Shown here piece by piece: positions 1-8,528 of a stretch of DNA of 64,000 nt. Location: the NCBI RefSeq assembly GCF_017744445.1, contig NZ_JAGIBH010000001.1, positions 322,178-386,177 on the forward strand, read 5' to 3'. Origin of the DNA: Caulobacter sp. GTDB lineage: Bacteria > Pseudomonadota > Alphaproteobacteria > Caulobacterales > Caulobacteraceae. A model generated the notes under the pieces. It was given only the letters and a program-made list of their open reading frames with translations. It was not told the DNA's origin and did no database searches. Each line of letters starts with the position of its first letter. The stretch's first letter is position 1. Both the position numbers and the translations under genes were made by a program.

Positions 1-33
1 CCATGGCGTCGGTTGGGGATCAGCATCGGAGGC

Positions 34-348
34 ATGAGCACCGCTACAGAAGAGCGCTACCGCACCTTCGCGGCCTTCTATCCGTTCTACCTGACCGAAC
101 ACGTCAATCCGGTCAGCCGGCGGCTGCACGTGATCGGCACCAGCCTGGTGATCGTCTGCCTGACGCTGGGCTTCGTGAGGGACTGGCGGTTCTTCGTGGC
201 CGCGCCCCTGGTCGGCTACGGCTTCGCCTGGATCGGCCACTTCGTGTTCGAGAAGAACCGACCGGCGACGTTCAAATACCCGCTCTACAGCCTGATGGGG
301 GACTTCCGGCTGTGGTTCGAGGTGGTGACGGCGCGGCGGAAGTTCTGA
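34..348 (+). CDS. DUF962 (Mpo1-like) small membrane protein
   Basis: Short protein of 104 residues starting M-S-T-A-T-E-E-R. It has the DUF962 features: an N-terminal F-Y-P-F-Y-L-x-E-H stretch, two hydrophobic helices (about residues 35-70) and H-F-x-F-E-K-N-R-P-A-T-F, followed by a W-F-E-V end. The yeast relative Mpo1 is an Fe(II) dioxygenase acting on 2-hydroxy fatty acids, but the bacterial role is not settled. The reading frame is open upstream to a TTG at 13; I prefer the ATG at 34, although a GGAGG sits only one base before it, so the start is uncertain. It ends convergent with the LuxR-type gene, with a palindromic element between them. Confidence 0.8.
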   Translation: MSTATEERYRTFAAFYPFYLTEHVNPVSRRLHVIGTSLVIVCLTLGFVRDWRFFVAAPLVGYGFAWIGHFVFEKNRPATFKYPLYSLMGDFRLWFEVVTARRKF

Positions 349-357
349 AATCCCCAG

Positions 358-485
358 TCCGTCTTCCCGGCGAAAGCCGGGACCCAGATCTCATGGCTCC
401 GGAGTTGATTGGATTGGCGCGGCGATTTTAGAACCCGCCCCAGCGCTCTTCCATCTGGGCCCCGGCTTTCGCCGGGGAAACGGGA
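358..485. repeat. Family A inverted-repeat element (copy 1)
   Basis: Arms at about 361-390 and 453-484 are near-perfect inverted copies. Each arm also folds alone as CCCGGC-GAAA-GCCGGG, or its complement. It fills the gap between two convergent genes and could stop transcription from both sides. Confidence 0.85.
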
Positions 486-488
486 TGG

Positions 489-1217
489 CTAGAGCTTGCT
501 GAACAGCCCCAGCTCGCCGGCCTTCAGCACCGCTTCCTGGCGCTTGACCACGCCCAGGCGCTTCTTGGCGGCCTCGATGTGGTGGTGGACCGTGCGGGGC
601 GACAGTTCGAGGATCGCGCCGATCTCCCAGTCGGTCTTGCCGCGGCTGGCCCAGTACAGGCACTGGGCCTGGCGCTCGGAGATGATCCCGTAGTCGGGAT
701 TGTCGTCCTGCATTTCCCAGTGCTTGAGCATGATGGTGCCGAACACCGTGGCCAGGCTGTCGACCACCGCGCGCGAGGTCGGGTCGGTGTCGCGGGCCTC
801 GGTGGACATGCGGATCAGCACCTCCTGGCCGGCGGGGCCGAAGACGCGCACGACATAGCCGTCGTTCATCCCCAGGTCCGAGGCCTCGCCCCACATCGAC
901 TGGGCGCGACCGTCGCCCAGCGGCTTGGCGTCGGTCCAGGCGAACGAGCGGGGGGACTTGAGCAGCAGTTTGACGCAGGGATCGTGCACCACGTAGCGCT
1001 CGCCCCAGTAGCGTTGGTCCCAGACGTCGAAGTCCTGGCGACTGAGCGTCGGCGGCTCCTTGCCGTAGTGCTCGGCATTGACCAGCGTGGCGCAGAACTT
1101 GTCATAGCCGAAGGCGGCGATGGCTTGCGCGAAATGCGTCTCGACCTCCTGGGCCGAGCCCAGGTGAGGCGCCTGGCTCAGAAAGGCCCAGGCCTGTTGT
1201 TCAGCCGTGTTCAGCAC
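489..1217 (-). CDS. LuxR-family regulator with autoinducer-binding domain
   Basis: 242 residues. The N-terminal part (about 15-165) resembles the acyl-homoserine-lactone pocket of LuxR/TraR proteins: W-D-x-x-Y-W, then H-D-P and F-A-W-T-D correspond to the conserved W/Y, D-P and W positions. The C-terminal part (about 175-240) is a LuxR helix-turn-helix: I-S-E-R-Q-A-Q, G-K-T-D-W-E-I, S-P-R-T-V-x-x-H. No luxI-type synthase is in the window, so it looks like a LuxR solo that may sense a signal made elsewhere. The ligand and targets cannot be read from the sequence. The gene lies downstream of, and on the same strand as, the hybrid kinase-like gene, 100 bases away. Confidence 0.85.
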   Translation of the reverse strand: MLNTAEQQAWAFLSQAPHLGSAQEVETHFAQAIAAFGYDKFCATLVNAEHYGKEPPTLSRQDFDVWDQRYWGERYVVHDPCVKLLLKSPRSFAWTDAKPLGDGRAQSMWGEASDLGMNDGYVVRVFGPAGQEVLIRMSTEARDTDPTSRAVVDSLATVFGTIMLKHWEMQDDNPDYGIISERQAQCLYWASRGKTDWEIGAILELSPRTVHHHIEAAKKRLGVVKRQEAVLKAGELGLFSKL

Positions 1218-1317
1218 GCGTCTGGTTACTCCGCACTCGCGGAGCGCAGGCTATTCGCGGATGCGAGGCGGCCGCAAGCGTCTACGCTCCCGGGTAGAGC
1301 GACCAAGCGTCGCGGTA

Positions 1318-2850
1318 TCAGGCTGCCGCTTCGGCGTCCTGCTCGTCATCGCCGCCCAGAAGCGCGCTCAAGACGATGGCCAGGCGCTCGGGCTTGATCG
1401 GCTTTTCGACCACGTCCTGCATGCCGGCGGCGATGTAGGTCTGGACGTCGGCCGGGTCGGCATTGGCGGTCAGGGCCACGATCGGCACGGCGCCGGGGCG
1501 GCCGTTCATCTCGCGGATCGCGCGGGTGGCGGCGATGCCGTCCATGCGCGGCATCTTGATGTCCATCAGGATCAGGTCGTAGCGGCCGCTCTTGGCCATC
1601 TCGACCGCCTCGACGCCGTCGACGGCCTGCTCCGAGGTGCACTCGAACATGTCGCACAGCGCCTCGGCGACCATGCGGTTGGTGGCGTTGTCGTCGACGA
1701 TCAGGATGTGGGCGGCGCGGCCGGCGACTTCCTGGGTCTCGTGGACCTCGGCTTGCGCGACGGCGGCGGGCAGGGGCAGGGCGAAGCCGACGGTCAGGCC
1801 GACGCCGCGATTGGCCTCGGCGTGCAGCGGACCGCCCATGGCGCGCAGGACGCGGTGGGCCAGGGCCATGCCGACGGCCATGGCCATCTCGTTGCGGTCC
1901 TGCAGGCTGGTGTCGCCCAGCGGATCATGGACGCGAGCCAGGCGTTCGTCGGCGTGGCCGCCGGTGTTGTCGCGAACCTGGCCTTCCAGGCGGATGTGGT
2001 TGTCCTCGACGCGGGCGGTCAGGCGGGCCTCGATGGCGCCGCGGCCGGCCGAGAGGGCGTTCTCGATCAGGATGTCGAACACCTGCAGCAGGCGCTCGCC
2101 GTCGACCTCGACGCCGCATTCCGGATCGCCGTCGTAGGAGACGAGAAGGGTCGAGCCGCCTTCGTGGGCGCGGGCGGCCCAGCGGTCCTCGACCGCGTCG
2201 GCGAAGTCGCGCAGGCGAGTGGGGGCGGCGTTGATGGTCAGCTGGCCACGGGCCGAGCGGTGCAGGTCGATGGCGCGGGCGACCGTCGCGCCCATGTCGC
2301 GGCTGGTCTCGCCGATGGCGCGGACGAACGCCGAGGCGTCGGGCGTCAGGCGCTGCTGTTCCAGGCGCTCGGTGATGGCCAGGACGCCATCCAGGTGCGC
2401 GCCGATGTCGACGGCCATGCGCTCGACCATGGCCATGGCGTCGCGGGCGTCGGCCTGGCGGCGGCGATGCGAGGCCAGTAGGGATGTAAGACCGCCCACG
2501 CCAGCGAAGCGGCCGGCGGCGTCCACGGCGACATAGGCGGTGCGGAACACCGGCGTCGGGCTGTCGGCCAGGGCGTTGACGAAGCTGTTGGAGTCGGTCT
2601 GGGCGGTGACCGTGCGCGGGTCGGCGTCCATGACGTCGGCGATCGGCTTGTCGGCCAGCTGGGCGCCGGCGACGCGCATCATGCCTTGCAGCACGTCGCG
2701 ATAGACGAGGCCGACGGGGGTGCGGTCAGGGTCGACGACCCCGAGCGCGGCCAGGGCCGGATCGGCGTCGAACATCGCCGCGACCGCGCCGCAAGGCGTG
2801 TCGGGCGAGATCGGAGCGCGGGTATCGATCAGACGGGTCAGCGTTTCCAT
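1318..2850 (-). CDS. Hybrid histidine-kinase-like protein with degenerate kinase core and intact receiver
   Basis: 510 residues from M-E-T-L-T-R-L; an ATG at 2883 would add 11. Order: a CBS-like N-terminal region (about 5-125), a DHp-like helix pair, a GHKL-type ATPase region (about 210-360), and a receiver (about 381-500). The H-box reads M-A-V-D-I-G-A-H-L-D-G-V-L, where canonical hybrids have M-S-H-E-I-R-T-P-L-N-G-V-L, so Val147 sits at the phosphoacceptor His. G1 is D-N-T-G-G and G2 is G-M-A-L-A, both off consensus; the N-box Asn264 remains. The receiver keeps D386/D387, D430, T461 and K483. It is probably a receiver-bearing scaffold or pseudokinase that relies on a partner kinase, rather than an autokinase. 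Confidence 0.8.
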   Translation of the reverse strand: METLTRLIDTRAPISPDTPCGAVAAMFDADPALAALGVVDPDRTPVGLVYRDVLQGMMRVAGAQLADKPIADVMDADPRTVTAQTDSNSFVNALADSPTPVFRTAYVAVDAAGRFAGVGGLTSLLASHRRRQADARDAMAMVERMAVDIGAHLDGVLAITERLEQQRLTPDASAFVRAIGETSRDMGATVARAIDLHRSARGQLTINAAPTRLRDFADAVEDRWAARAHEGGSTLLVSYDGDPECGVEVDGERLLQVFDILIENALSAGRGAIEARLTARVEDNHIRLEGQVRDNTGGHADERLARVHDPLGDTSLQDRNEMAMAVGMALAHRVLRAMGGPLHAEANRGVGLTVGFALPLPAAVAQAEVHETQEVAGRAAHILIVDDNATNRMVAEALCDMFECTSEQAVDGVEAVEMAKSGRYDLILMDIKMPRMDGIAATRAIREMNGRPGAVPIVALTANADPADVQTYIAAGMQDVVEKPIKPERLAIVLSALLGGDDEQDAEAAA

Positions 2851-2995
2851 GCGGCGCTTCGCTGGGATTTGGAGGGGCACCATGCCCCCGGCGCCCTTGC
2901 AGAGTCGTTAAGTTGGGAACGCTCCCATGCCGGTAATGTCGGAATACACTGAGGTTTCCGTCGAGCACCCGACATGACGGGTCGAAAATGGGCAT

Positions 2996-3027
2996 GAAAA
3001 AGGGGCGGCGCGTGACCGCCGCCCCTT
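2996..3027 (-). terminator. Intrinsic terminator of the TonB receptor gene
   Basis: Read on the minus strand after the receptor stop codon: an 11-base stem (3017-3027 pairing with 3000-3010), a six-base loop, then a run of T. It ends the gene at 3052-5868. Confidence 0.85.
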
Positions 3028-3051
3028 CCCAGGTGTGCTTCCAGCCCGGTT

Positions 3052-5868
3052 CTACCAGGACTTGGTGATCGCGATGCCGTACAGCCGAGGCTCGGCGGTG
3101 ATCACGTTGGTGAACAGGCCCGAGCTGTCGTCGGTGGTGTAGGCGTCGACGATCGGGGTCTTGTTGCCGATGTTCTTGACGTAGGCGTCGATCGAGACGC
3201 CCCACTCCGGCTTCTCCACCTTGAGTGTCACGTTACCGTTGTCCCACGACTTCAGCTGGTCGTAGGCGGTGTTGTAGACGCGGGCGTACTGCTTGCTCTG
3301 GCGGTAGTAGTCGCCGCGCAGGGTGGCCGACCAGCCGCCCGACAGCTCGAAGGTGTATTGGGCGCCGACCGAGGTGGTCCAATGCGGCGAGTTGGGCAGC
3401 TCGTTGCCCGACAGGTTCGCCGCCGTGCCTTCGATCGAGTAGCCGGCGCCGTAGTTGAAGAGGCCCGTGGCGTTGGCCAGGAACGCCGCGGTCGGCGCCG
3501 GCAGGCCCGCGCCGCCGGCCGCGGCCGGGGTCGACAGGAACGCCTGGTAGGCGGCCGCGCCCGTGCAGGCCCAGGGCAGGGTGGCCCCGGCGCCGGCGGC
3601 GATGATGGTGGCCACGCCGGCCGTGGCCAGCACGCAGTTGGCGCCGACGGACGAAGCCTGCGGACCCACCTTCACCAGCGTATAGGCCGCGTTGGACTGG
3701 GTGCGGTTCATGGTGTCGATCGAGGTGACGCCATCGCCGATCTTGGTCTTCAGGTAACCGACGGTGGCGTTGAGGCGCAGGTTGCGGACCGGCGACCAGA
3801 TGGATTCCAGTTCGAAGCCGTAGACCTTGGCGTCGACGTTCTCGTTCACCGAGGTGCGGTTCACGATCTTGCTGATCTGGTAGCCCTGATAGTCGTAGTG
3901 GAAGCCGGTCATGTTCAGCATCACGCTGCCGCCGGCCATGGTGTTCTTCGTGCCGATTTCGATGGCGTTGACGAACTCGGGGTCGAAGGTCTGGCGGATG
4001 CCGACCGCGCCGGCCGGGACGCCCGGATTGATGCCGCCGCCCTTGTAGCCCTTGGAATAGAAGGCGTAGAGCAGCGTGTCGTCGGTAAAGCCCAGATGCG
4101 CCTTGTAGTCGAAGCCGAAGCGGCCGGTCAGCTCGCTGAAGCGGGCGCGCTGGTCGGGGTTGGTCGGGTTCAGCGTCAGGCCGTAGCCGGGCGCCAGCAG
4201 CACGGTCGAGTAGTTCTTGACCGCCTTCTTGTCGCGGGTCTGGCGCAGGCCCAGGGTGAACTTCAGGTCGTCGTTGGCCTGCCAGTACAGTTCCCCGAAC
4301 AGGGCGTCAGACACCAGGTTATAGGGCGTGCGGTTGTCATAGTAGTTGTGGCCGTCGCCGGTCGGCGTGGCCGAGGTGTCGATGCCGATGCAGTTGGCGG
4401 TGGTCGCCGGGTTGCAGGTCGGCGACAGCCCCTTCGAGGCGTTCAGGGCCATCGACGACAGGGTCAGCGAGTTGCCGATCACGTAGTAGTCGGTGACGGT
4501 CCGGTAGGTGAAGTGAATGCCGCCGACGTTGAAGTTCAGCGGTCCGTCGAAGTTGGACTGCAGGCGCAGTTCCTGGCTGAACTGTTCGGAGCGGCCCGAC
4601 GAGACGTCGATCGTCGTGAACTTGTTGGTGTTGCCGACCTGCGGGTCGTTGAAGAAGCCGCCCGGCGTGAAGGGCGTGCTGTTGAACGCCACCGGCGAGA
4701 CGTTCCGGTTGTAGTCCTGCTTGGTATAGACGTCGCCCTTGCTGTAGGCGGTCATCGCCGTCAGCGTCAGTTGGTCCGAAAGGTCGTAGTTCAGGGTGAA
4801 CTGATAGACGTTCGACCCCGACTGATAGAGCGGATCCAGCGCCGTCTCGATCTCGCGCAGGTTCCGCGAGGTGGTGTCCCCGGCGTTGGCGTCGCCCGAG
4901 GTGAAGCCGAAGATGTTGCCCAGCAGGCCCGTGAGGGTGCCCGAGGTGTTGACCGTGCCGTAGGCGGCGGGCGCGTACAGCGAGGCGGACAGACAGCCCT
5001 GGGTCAGGTAGCGCTGGACGGCCGCGGGGACCGGCACGCCGCCGACCGAGGTCGGGCCGGGGTCCTTGGTGCACAGCTGCTTGCCCGTGCGGGCGCGGTT
5101 GTCGTCCTCGTGGAACCGTTCCCACAGGAAGTTGGTGCGCAGTTTCTCGGACGGATTGAACATCACCTGGACGCGGGTCGAGTACAGGTCCCGGTCGTCG
5201 ACCTTGTGGCCGTTGAAGGTGTTGGTGACGAAGCCGTCCCGTTTCAGCGTGGTGCCCGACAGGCGGACGGCCAGCTTCTCGCCGAAGATCGGCACGTTGA
5301 CCATGCCGCGGAACTTGGTGGTGTTGTAGTTGCCGTACTCGGCGCGGAGGTTGGCCTCGAACTGGTCGACCGGCTTGGCGGTGATGACGTTGACCACGCC
5401 GCCGGTGGCGTTGCGGCCGTACAGCGTGCCCTGCGGGCCCCGCAGCACTTCCACCCGTTCCACGTCGTAGAATTCGGATTCGAACAGGTTGCCCGCCTGC
5501 ATGGGGGCGTTGTTCATGTGGACGCCGACGCCCTGGTCGGCGGACGCGCCGACGGCCTTGGCGCCGATGCCGCGGATCTGGAAGTTGAAGCTGTTGGTGA
5601 AGTTGCTCTTGGCGAAGGTGACGTTCGGGATCGCCAGCTGCAAGTTCGGGCCGCCGTCGATCTTCTGCGCTTCCAGGCTGTCCTGGCTGAAGGCCGACAC
5701 CGCGATCGGCACGTCCTGAAGCGCTTCTTCCTTCTTCTGAGCGGTGACCACCAGCTCTTCGATGACGGTGGTGTTCTGTTGAGCGAAAGCGGGGACGGCG
5801 AAGCCGGAGATCGCGAACGCCGAAGCGCCCATGACCAATAGGCTCCGCATACGCAGAGTTTGCGACAT
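3052..5868 (-). CDS. TonB-dependent outer-membrane receptor
   Basis: 938 residues. A signal peptide ends near A-F-A-Q-Q (about residue 30), followed by a TonB-box-like E-E-L-V-V-T-A-Q-K segment, a plug domain with V-E-V-L-R-G-P-Q-G-T-L-Y-G-R-N-A-T-G-G (about 125-145), and a long beta-barrel ending in aromatic W. The I-R-G-I-G and plug motifs match the large Caulobacter/Sphingomonas receptors that import bulky substrates (glycans, aromatics, siderophores). The substrate is unknown, and neither flanking gene is a clear degradative partner. GGAGGG lies seven bases before the ATG. It has its own promoter (5991-6019) and terminator, so it is probably monocistronic. Confidence 0.92.
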   Translation of the reverse strand: MSQTLRMRSLLVMGASAFAISGFAVPAFAQQNTTVIEELVVTAQKKEEALQDVPIAVSAFSQDSLEAQKIDGGPNLQLAIPNVTFAKSNFTNSFNFQIRGIGAKAVGASADQGVGVHMNNAPMQAGNLFESEFYDVERVEVLRGPQGTLYGRNATGGVVNVITAKPVDQFEANLRAEYGNYNTTKFRGMVNVPIFGEKLAVRLSGTTLKRDGFVTNTFNGHKVDDRDLYSTRVQVMFNPSEKLRTNFLWERFHEDDNRARTGKQLCTKDPGPTSVGGVPVPAAVQRYLTQGCLSASLYAPAAYGTVNTSGTLTGLLGNIFGFTSGDANAGDTTSRNLREIETALDPLYQSGSNVYQFTLNYDLSDQLTLTAMTAYSKGDVYTKQDYNRNVSPVAFNSTPFTPGGFFNDPQVGNTNKFTTIDVSSGRSEQFSQELRLQSNFDGPLNFNVGGIHFTYRTVTDYYVIGNSLTLSSMALNASKGLSPTCNPATTANCIGIDTSATPTGDGHNYYDNRTPYNLVSDALFGELYWQANDDLKFTLGLRQTRDKKAVKNYSTVLLAPGYGLTLNPTNPDQRARFSELTGRFGFDYKAHLGFTDDTLLYAFYSKGYKGGGINPGVPAGAVGIRQTFDPEFVNAIEIGTKNTMAGGSVMLNMTGFHYDYQGYQISKIVNRTSVNENVDAKVYGFELESIWSPVRNLRLNATVGYLKTKIGDGVTSIDTMNRTQSNAAYTLVKVGPQASSVGANCVLATAGVATIIAAGAGATLPWACTGAAAYQAFLSTPAAAGGAGLPAPTAAFLANATGLFNYGAGYSIEGTAANLSGNELPNSPHWTTSVGAQYTFELSGGWSATLRGDYYRQSKQYARVYNTAYDQLKSWDNGNVTLKVEKPEWGVSIDAYVKNIGNKTPIVDAYTTDDSSGLFTNVITAEPRLYGIAITKSW

Positions 5869-6340
5869 TGAATTCCCTCCCTGGACCCGGGCGGCGCCTT
5901 ATGGATGGAGCCTGCGAGGGTCGGTGTTTCCTCGGCGCCGTACTGTTTTCACCACGCGGGCGTACGGCGAGCCCCTCGCAGCATTCGCAGATTGCATACT
6001 TGCGTTTGAAAGCTGTCAACTGGCCTGAACGTAAGTGAACAGCGATAGGTTAGCGCTTTTCACTTTCCGAGAGGTGGTGTTCTCCTGATGGGTGTAAGCT
6101 TACAACACATTAGAAGATCGGGTTTGCGGCTGACGTAGCGGAAGGTCGGTGCGCGCCGTTGGGATGTGTCCTTTGATTGCGGGGCTTGTGGCTTAGTTCG
6201 CTGGCGAAAGACTTCGTGTCGGTTCGTCGTCGGAGTATTGCGTGAATTGGGCCCCGACGGGCTGCGCTGTTCCGGCCCGGCCTTGCCTCGTGTAGAGGAG
6301 GGGCCATGTTCCCCCTCTTTGTCGTCGTCGAGAGCCTCGC
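5869..6340. other. 472-base divergent intergenic region between TonB receptor and queC
   Basis: No convincing gene; short open frames here are compositional. It contains the receptor promoter (5991-6019, minus), a perfect 12-base palindrome TGTAAGCTTACA at 6093-6104 that could be an operator, and about 240 bases before queC with no recognisable riboswitch. queC has only a weak GAGAG ribosome site before its ATG. Confidence 0.5.
5991..6019 (-). promoter_or_regulatory. Sigma70-type promoter of the TonB receptor
   Basis: On the minus strand: consensus -35 TTGACA (6014-6019), a 17-base spacer, and TGCAAT (5991-5996) as -10. The expected 5' leader to the ATG at 5868 is about 115 bases. Confidence 0.5.
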
Positions 6341-7057
6341 ATGAGCGAAGCCGCATTGGTTCTATTCTCCGGCGGCCAGGACAGCAGCGTCTGCCTGGCC
6401 TGGGCCCTCGAGCGCTATGAGCGCGTCGAGACGGTCGGTTTCGACTATGGCCAGCGCCATTCCATCGAGATGGAGGCGCGTCAGCAGGTGCGCCGCGAGA
6501 TCGCCGCGCGCTTCCCGCAATGGGCGGGTCGCCTGGGCGAGGACCACGTTCTCGACATCAAGAGCTTCGGCCAGGTCGCCCAGTCGGCCCTGACCGCCGA
6601 CCGCGCCATCGAGATGACCGAGCGCGGCCTGCCCTCGACGTTCGTGCCGGGCCGCAACCTGGTGTTCCTGATCTACGCCGCCGCGCTGGCCGATCGCCGG
6701 GGCGTCGACGCCCTGGTCGGCGGCATGTGCGAGACCGACTTCTCGGGCTATCCCGACTGTCGCCGCGAGACGATGGACGCCATGCAGAGCGCGCTGAACC
6801 TTGGCATGGATCGGAATTTCCGCATCGAGACGCCCCTGATGTGGCTGACCAAGGCGCAGACCTGGGCGCTGTCCAAGTCGCTGGGCGGCGAGGACCTGGT
6901 CAAGCTGATCGTCGAGGAAAGCCACACCTGCTACCAGGGCGAACGCGGTGTGCTGCACAGCTGGGGCCACGGCTGCGGGGCCTGCCCGGCGTGCGAGCTG
7001 CGCGAGAAGGGCTATGTCGAGTGGGACGCGGCCGGGCGCGAGGCGCTTTCGGCGTGA
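6341..7057 (+). CDS. queC: 7-cyano-7-deazaguanine (preQ0) synthase QueC
   Basis: 238 residues. It converts 7-carboxy-7-deazaguanine to preQ0 with ATP and ammonia, on the way to queuosine in tRNA. The pyrophosphatase loop S-G-G-Q-D-S is at residues 10-15. The zinc site at the C terminus is C197 followed by C212-G-A-C215-P-A-C218. Length and order match the family. It is the first gene of a queC-queE-queD cluster; its stop overlaps the GTG start of queE (GTGA), so the two should be translationally coupled. The cytosolic role is well established for the family. Confidence 0.95.
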   Translation: MSEAALVLFSGGQDSSVCLAWALERYERVETVGFDYGQRHSIEMEARQQVRREIAARFPQWAGRLGEDHVLDIKSFGQVAQSALTADRAIEMTERGLPSTFVPGRNLVFLIYAAALADRRGVDALVGGMCETDFSGYPDCRRETMDAMQSALNLGMDRNFRIETPLMWLTKAQTWALSKSLGGEDLVKLIVEESHTCYQGERGVLHSWGHGCGACPACELREKGYVEWDAAGREALSA

Positions 7058-7686
7058 CCTATTCCGTCAAAGAGATCTTTCTGACCCTGCAAGGCGAGGG
7101 CGGCCAGGCCGGCAAGGCGGCGGTGTTCTGCCGCTTTTCGGGCTGCAACCTGTGGACCGGCCGCGAGCAGGACCGGGCCAAGGCCGTCTGCACCTTCTGC
7201 GACACCGACTTCGTCGGCACGGACGGCGAGAACGGCGGCAAGTTCGCCACGGCCGACGATCTGGCGGCGGCGGTCGAGGCCCAGTGGACCGGCGGCCCGG
7301 ACGACCGCCTGGTGGTCTGCACCGGCGGCGAGCCCTTCCTGCAACTGGATGAGGCGGCGATCGCCGCCCTGCACGCCCGTGGCTTCCAGATCGCGGTCGA
7401 GAGCAACGGCACGCTGGAAGCCCCGGCCGGCATCGACTGGATCTGCATCAGTCCCAAGGCCGACGCGCCCGTCGTCCAGACCTCGGGTCAGGAGCTGAAG
7501 CTGGTCTTCCCGCAGGACAAGGCCATGCCGGAGCGCTTCGCGGACCTGGATTTCGAGCGCTTCTACCTCCAGCCGATGGACGGTCCGGACCGCGACAGGA
7601 ACACGCAATTGGCGGTCGCCTATTGCCTTTCGCACCCACAATGGCGTTTAAGCGTCCAAACGCACAAATATCTCGGCCTGCCCTGA
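7054..7686 (+). CDS. queE: 7-carboxy-7-deazaguanine synthase QueE (radical SAM)
   Basis: 210 residues from a GTG at 7054 that overlaps the queC stop by four bases. It makes CDG from 6-carboxy-5,6,7,8-tetrahydropterin. The iron-sulfur motif is C31-x14-C46-x2-C49, the extended QueE form rather than the usual C-x3-C-x2-C of radical-SAM enzymes. The family's T-L-Q-G-E-G substrate-site start (residues 11-16) and T-G-G-E-P (the SAM-binding G-G-E) are present. The sequence ends with a Q-T-H-K-Y-L-G-L-P tail typical of proteobacterial QueE. Order in the cluster: QueD product to QueE to QueC. Confidence 0.94.
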   Translation: MTYSVKEIFLTLQGEGGQAGKAAVFCRFSGCNLWTGREQDRAKAVCTFCDTDFVGTDGENGGKFATADDLAAAVEAQWTGGPDDRLVVCTGGEPFLQLDEAAIAALHARGFQIAVESNGTLEAPAGIDWICISPKADAPVVQTSGQELKLVFPQDKAMPERFADLDFERFYLQPMDGPDRDRNTQLAVAYCLSHPQWRLSVQTHKYLGLP

Positions 7687-7758
7687 CGGATAAGGCGCGC
7701 GACTTGGTGACAGGGTCGTTGCGCTAGAGCCTCCCAGGCCTGTCAAAAAGAAGTACAG

Positions 7759-8124
7759 ATGAAGCCCGTCTTCGAGATCACGAAGGCTGCGTTCTTCGAC
7801 GCGGCCCATTTCATCGAGCAAGGTCCGACCGACCATCGCTATCGCAAGCTGCACGGCCACTCGTTCAAGGTGGAAGCCAGCGTGAAGGGCGAGATGCAGG
7901 ATGAGGGCTGGGTCGCCGACCTGGAGACCCTGGACGTCGCGCTCAAGGCCGTGGCGGCCGAGCTGGATCACGGCCTGCTGAACGACCGCCCGGGCCTGGA
8001 AGTCCCGACCCTGGAGCGGCTGTGCCTCTATTTCGCGGAACGGCTGAGGGCTCAGTTCCCCGGCCTGTCGCGCGTGGTGCTGTCGCGCCCGACGATTGGC
8101 GAGACGTGTGCTTTGAGTCTCTAA
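7759..8124 (+). CDS. queD: QueD-like 6-carboxytetrahydropterin synthase (catalytic Cys position is Tyr)
   Basis: 121 residues, 6-pyruvoyltetrahydropterin synthase fold. Zinc ligands H17, H32 and H34 (H-G-H) are present, as are L-D-H-G-L-L-N-D with the catalytic His and the G-E-T-C glutamate. In characterised QueD the motif is C-x3-H-G-H; here it reads Y28-R-K-L-H-G-H, so the nucleophilic Cys is replaced by Tyr. Position after queC-queE supports a QueD role making 6-carboxytetrahydropterin from dihydroneopterin triphosphate. The substitution could mean altered chemistry or a subfamily solution. AAGAAG lies before the ATG. It ends convergent with a lipoprotein gene. Confidence 0.85.
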   Translation: MKPVFEITKAAFFDAAHFIEQGPTDHRYRKLHGHSFKVEASVKGEMQDEGWVADLETLDVALKAVAAELDHGLLNDRPGLEVPTLERLCLYFAERLRAQFPGLSRVVLSRPTIGETCALSL

Positions 8125-8129
8125 GCCCT

Positions 8130-8250
8130 AGATCCTCCCCCGCGATGCGGGGGAGGTGGCCCAGAGGGCCGGAGGGGGCTAGCTCGGCCTATGCGGCGCT
8201 CGCCCCCTCAGTCGCTACGCGACAGCTCCCCCGTATCACGGGAGAGCATC
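8130..8250. repeat. Family C inverted-repeat element (copy 1)
   Basis: Begins CCTAGATCCTCCCCCGCGAT and ends with the inverted form GGGAGAGCATCT. It fills the 131-base gap between convergent genes. The copy at 59924-60046 is closely similar over its whole length. Confidence 0.85.
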
Positions 8251-8255
8251 TATAA

Positions 8256-8480
8256 TTACCGCCGATACTCGTCCCGCTCGCGATCCTTCTTGCCGTCCCC
8301 TGGGATCACCGCCTTGCCGGTGGCCACGACAGCCTTGCCGGCGCCGCCGACGACCGCGCCGGTGACGCCGATGGCCGTGCCGGCCACGGTGCCGACGGCC
8401 GCGGCGGCCAGGCAGCCGGTCTGCGAGGCGGCGACCAGGGCCAGGACGGCGGCGATCGGGACAAAACGACGGAAGGTCAT
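8256..8480 (-). CDS. Small glycine/alanine-rich lipoprotein
   Basis: 74 residues from M-T-F-R-R-F-V-P (a GTG at 8492 is possible). A lipoprotein signal ends S-Q-T-G-C, so the mature protein would start at the Cys near residue 23. The following segment is rich in Gly, Ala and Val with G-x-x-x-G spacing, and the C terminus is highly charged (D-G-K-K-D-R-E-R-D-E-Y-R-R). It resembles short cell-envelope lipoproteins of alphaproteobacteria with no known function. I cannot assign a role. Confidence 0.65.
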   Translation of the reverse strand: MTFRRFVPIAAVLALVAASQTGCLAAAAVGTVAGTAIGVTGAVVGGAGKAVVATGKAVIPGDGKKDRERDEYRR

Positions 8481-8528
8481 GGTGAAGCTCACAAAACGCT
8501 GTTCACCATCTTCTAGCCGGCGAATGGT

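Noticed and set aside
1229..1244. CTCCGCACTCGCGGAG as lux box or terminator
   Set aside because: Six-base arms only, no T run, and no similarity to known lux boxes that I can defend.
1207..2481. 424-codon open frame opposite the kinase-like gene
   Set aside because: Low-complexity Ala/Gly/Val/Asp translation, no domain; the minus-strand frame has clear receiver residues.
3358..5841. 827-codon open frame antisense to the TonB receptor
   Set aside because: It has Gly/Arg/Val/Asp-rich shadow composition with no protein motif, whereas the opposite strand encodes a full receptor with signal peptide, plug and terminator.
5869..6340. preQ1 riboswitch before queC
   Set aside because: No short pseudoknot-type aptamer with A-rich tail could be found; queC has only a plain leader.
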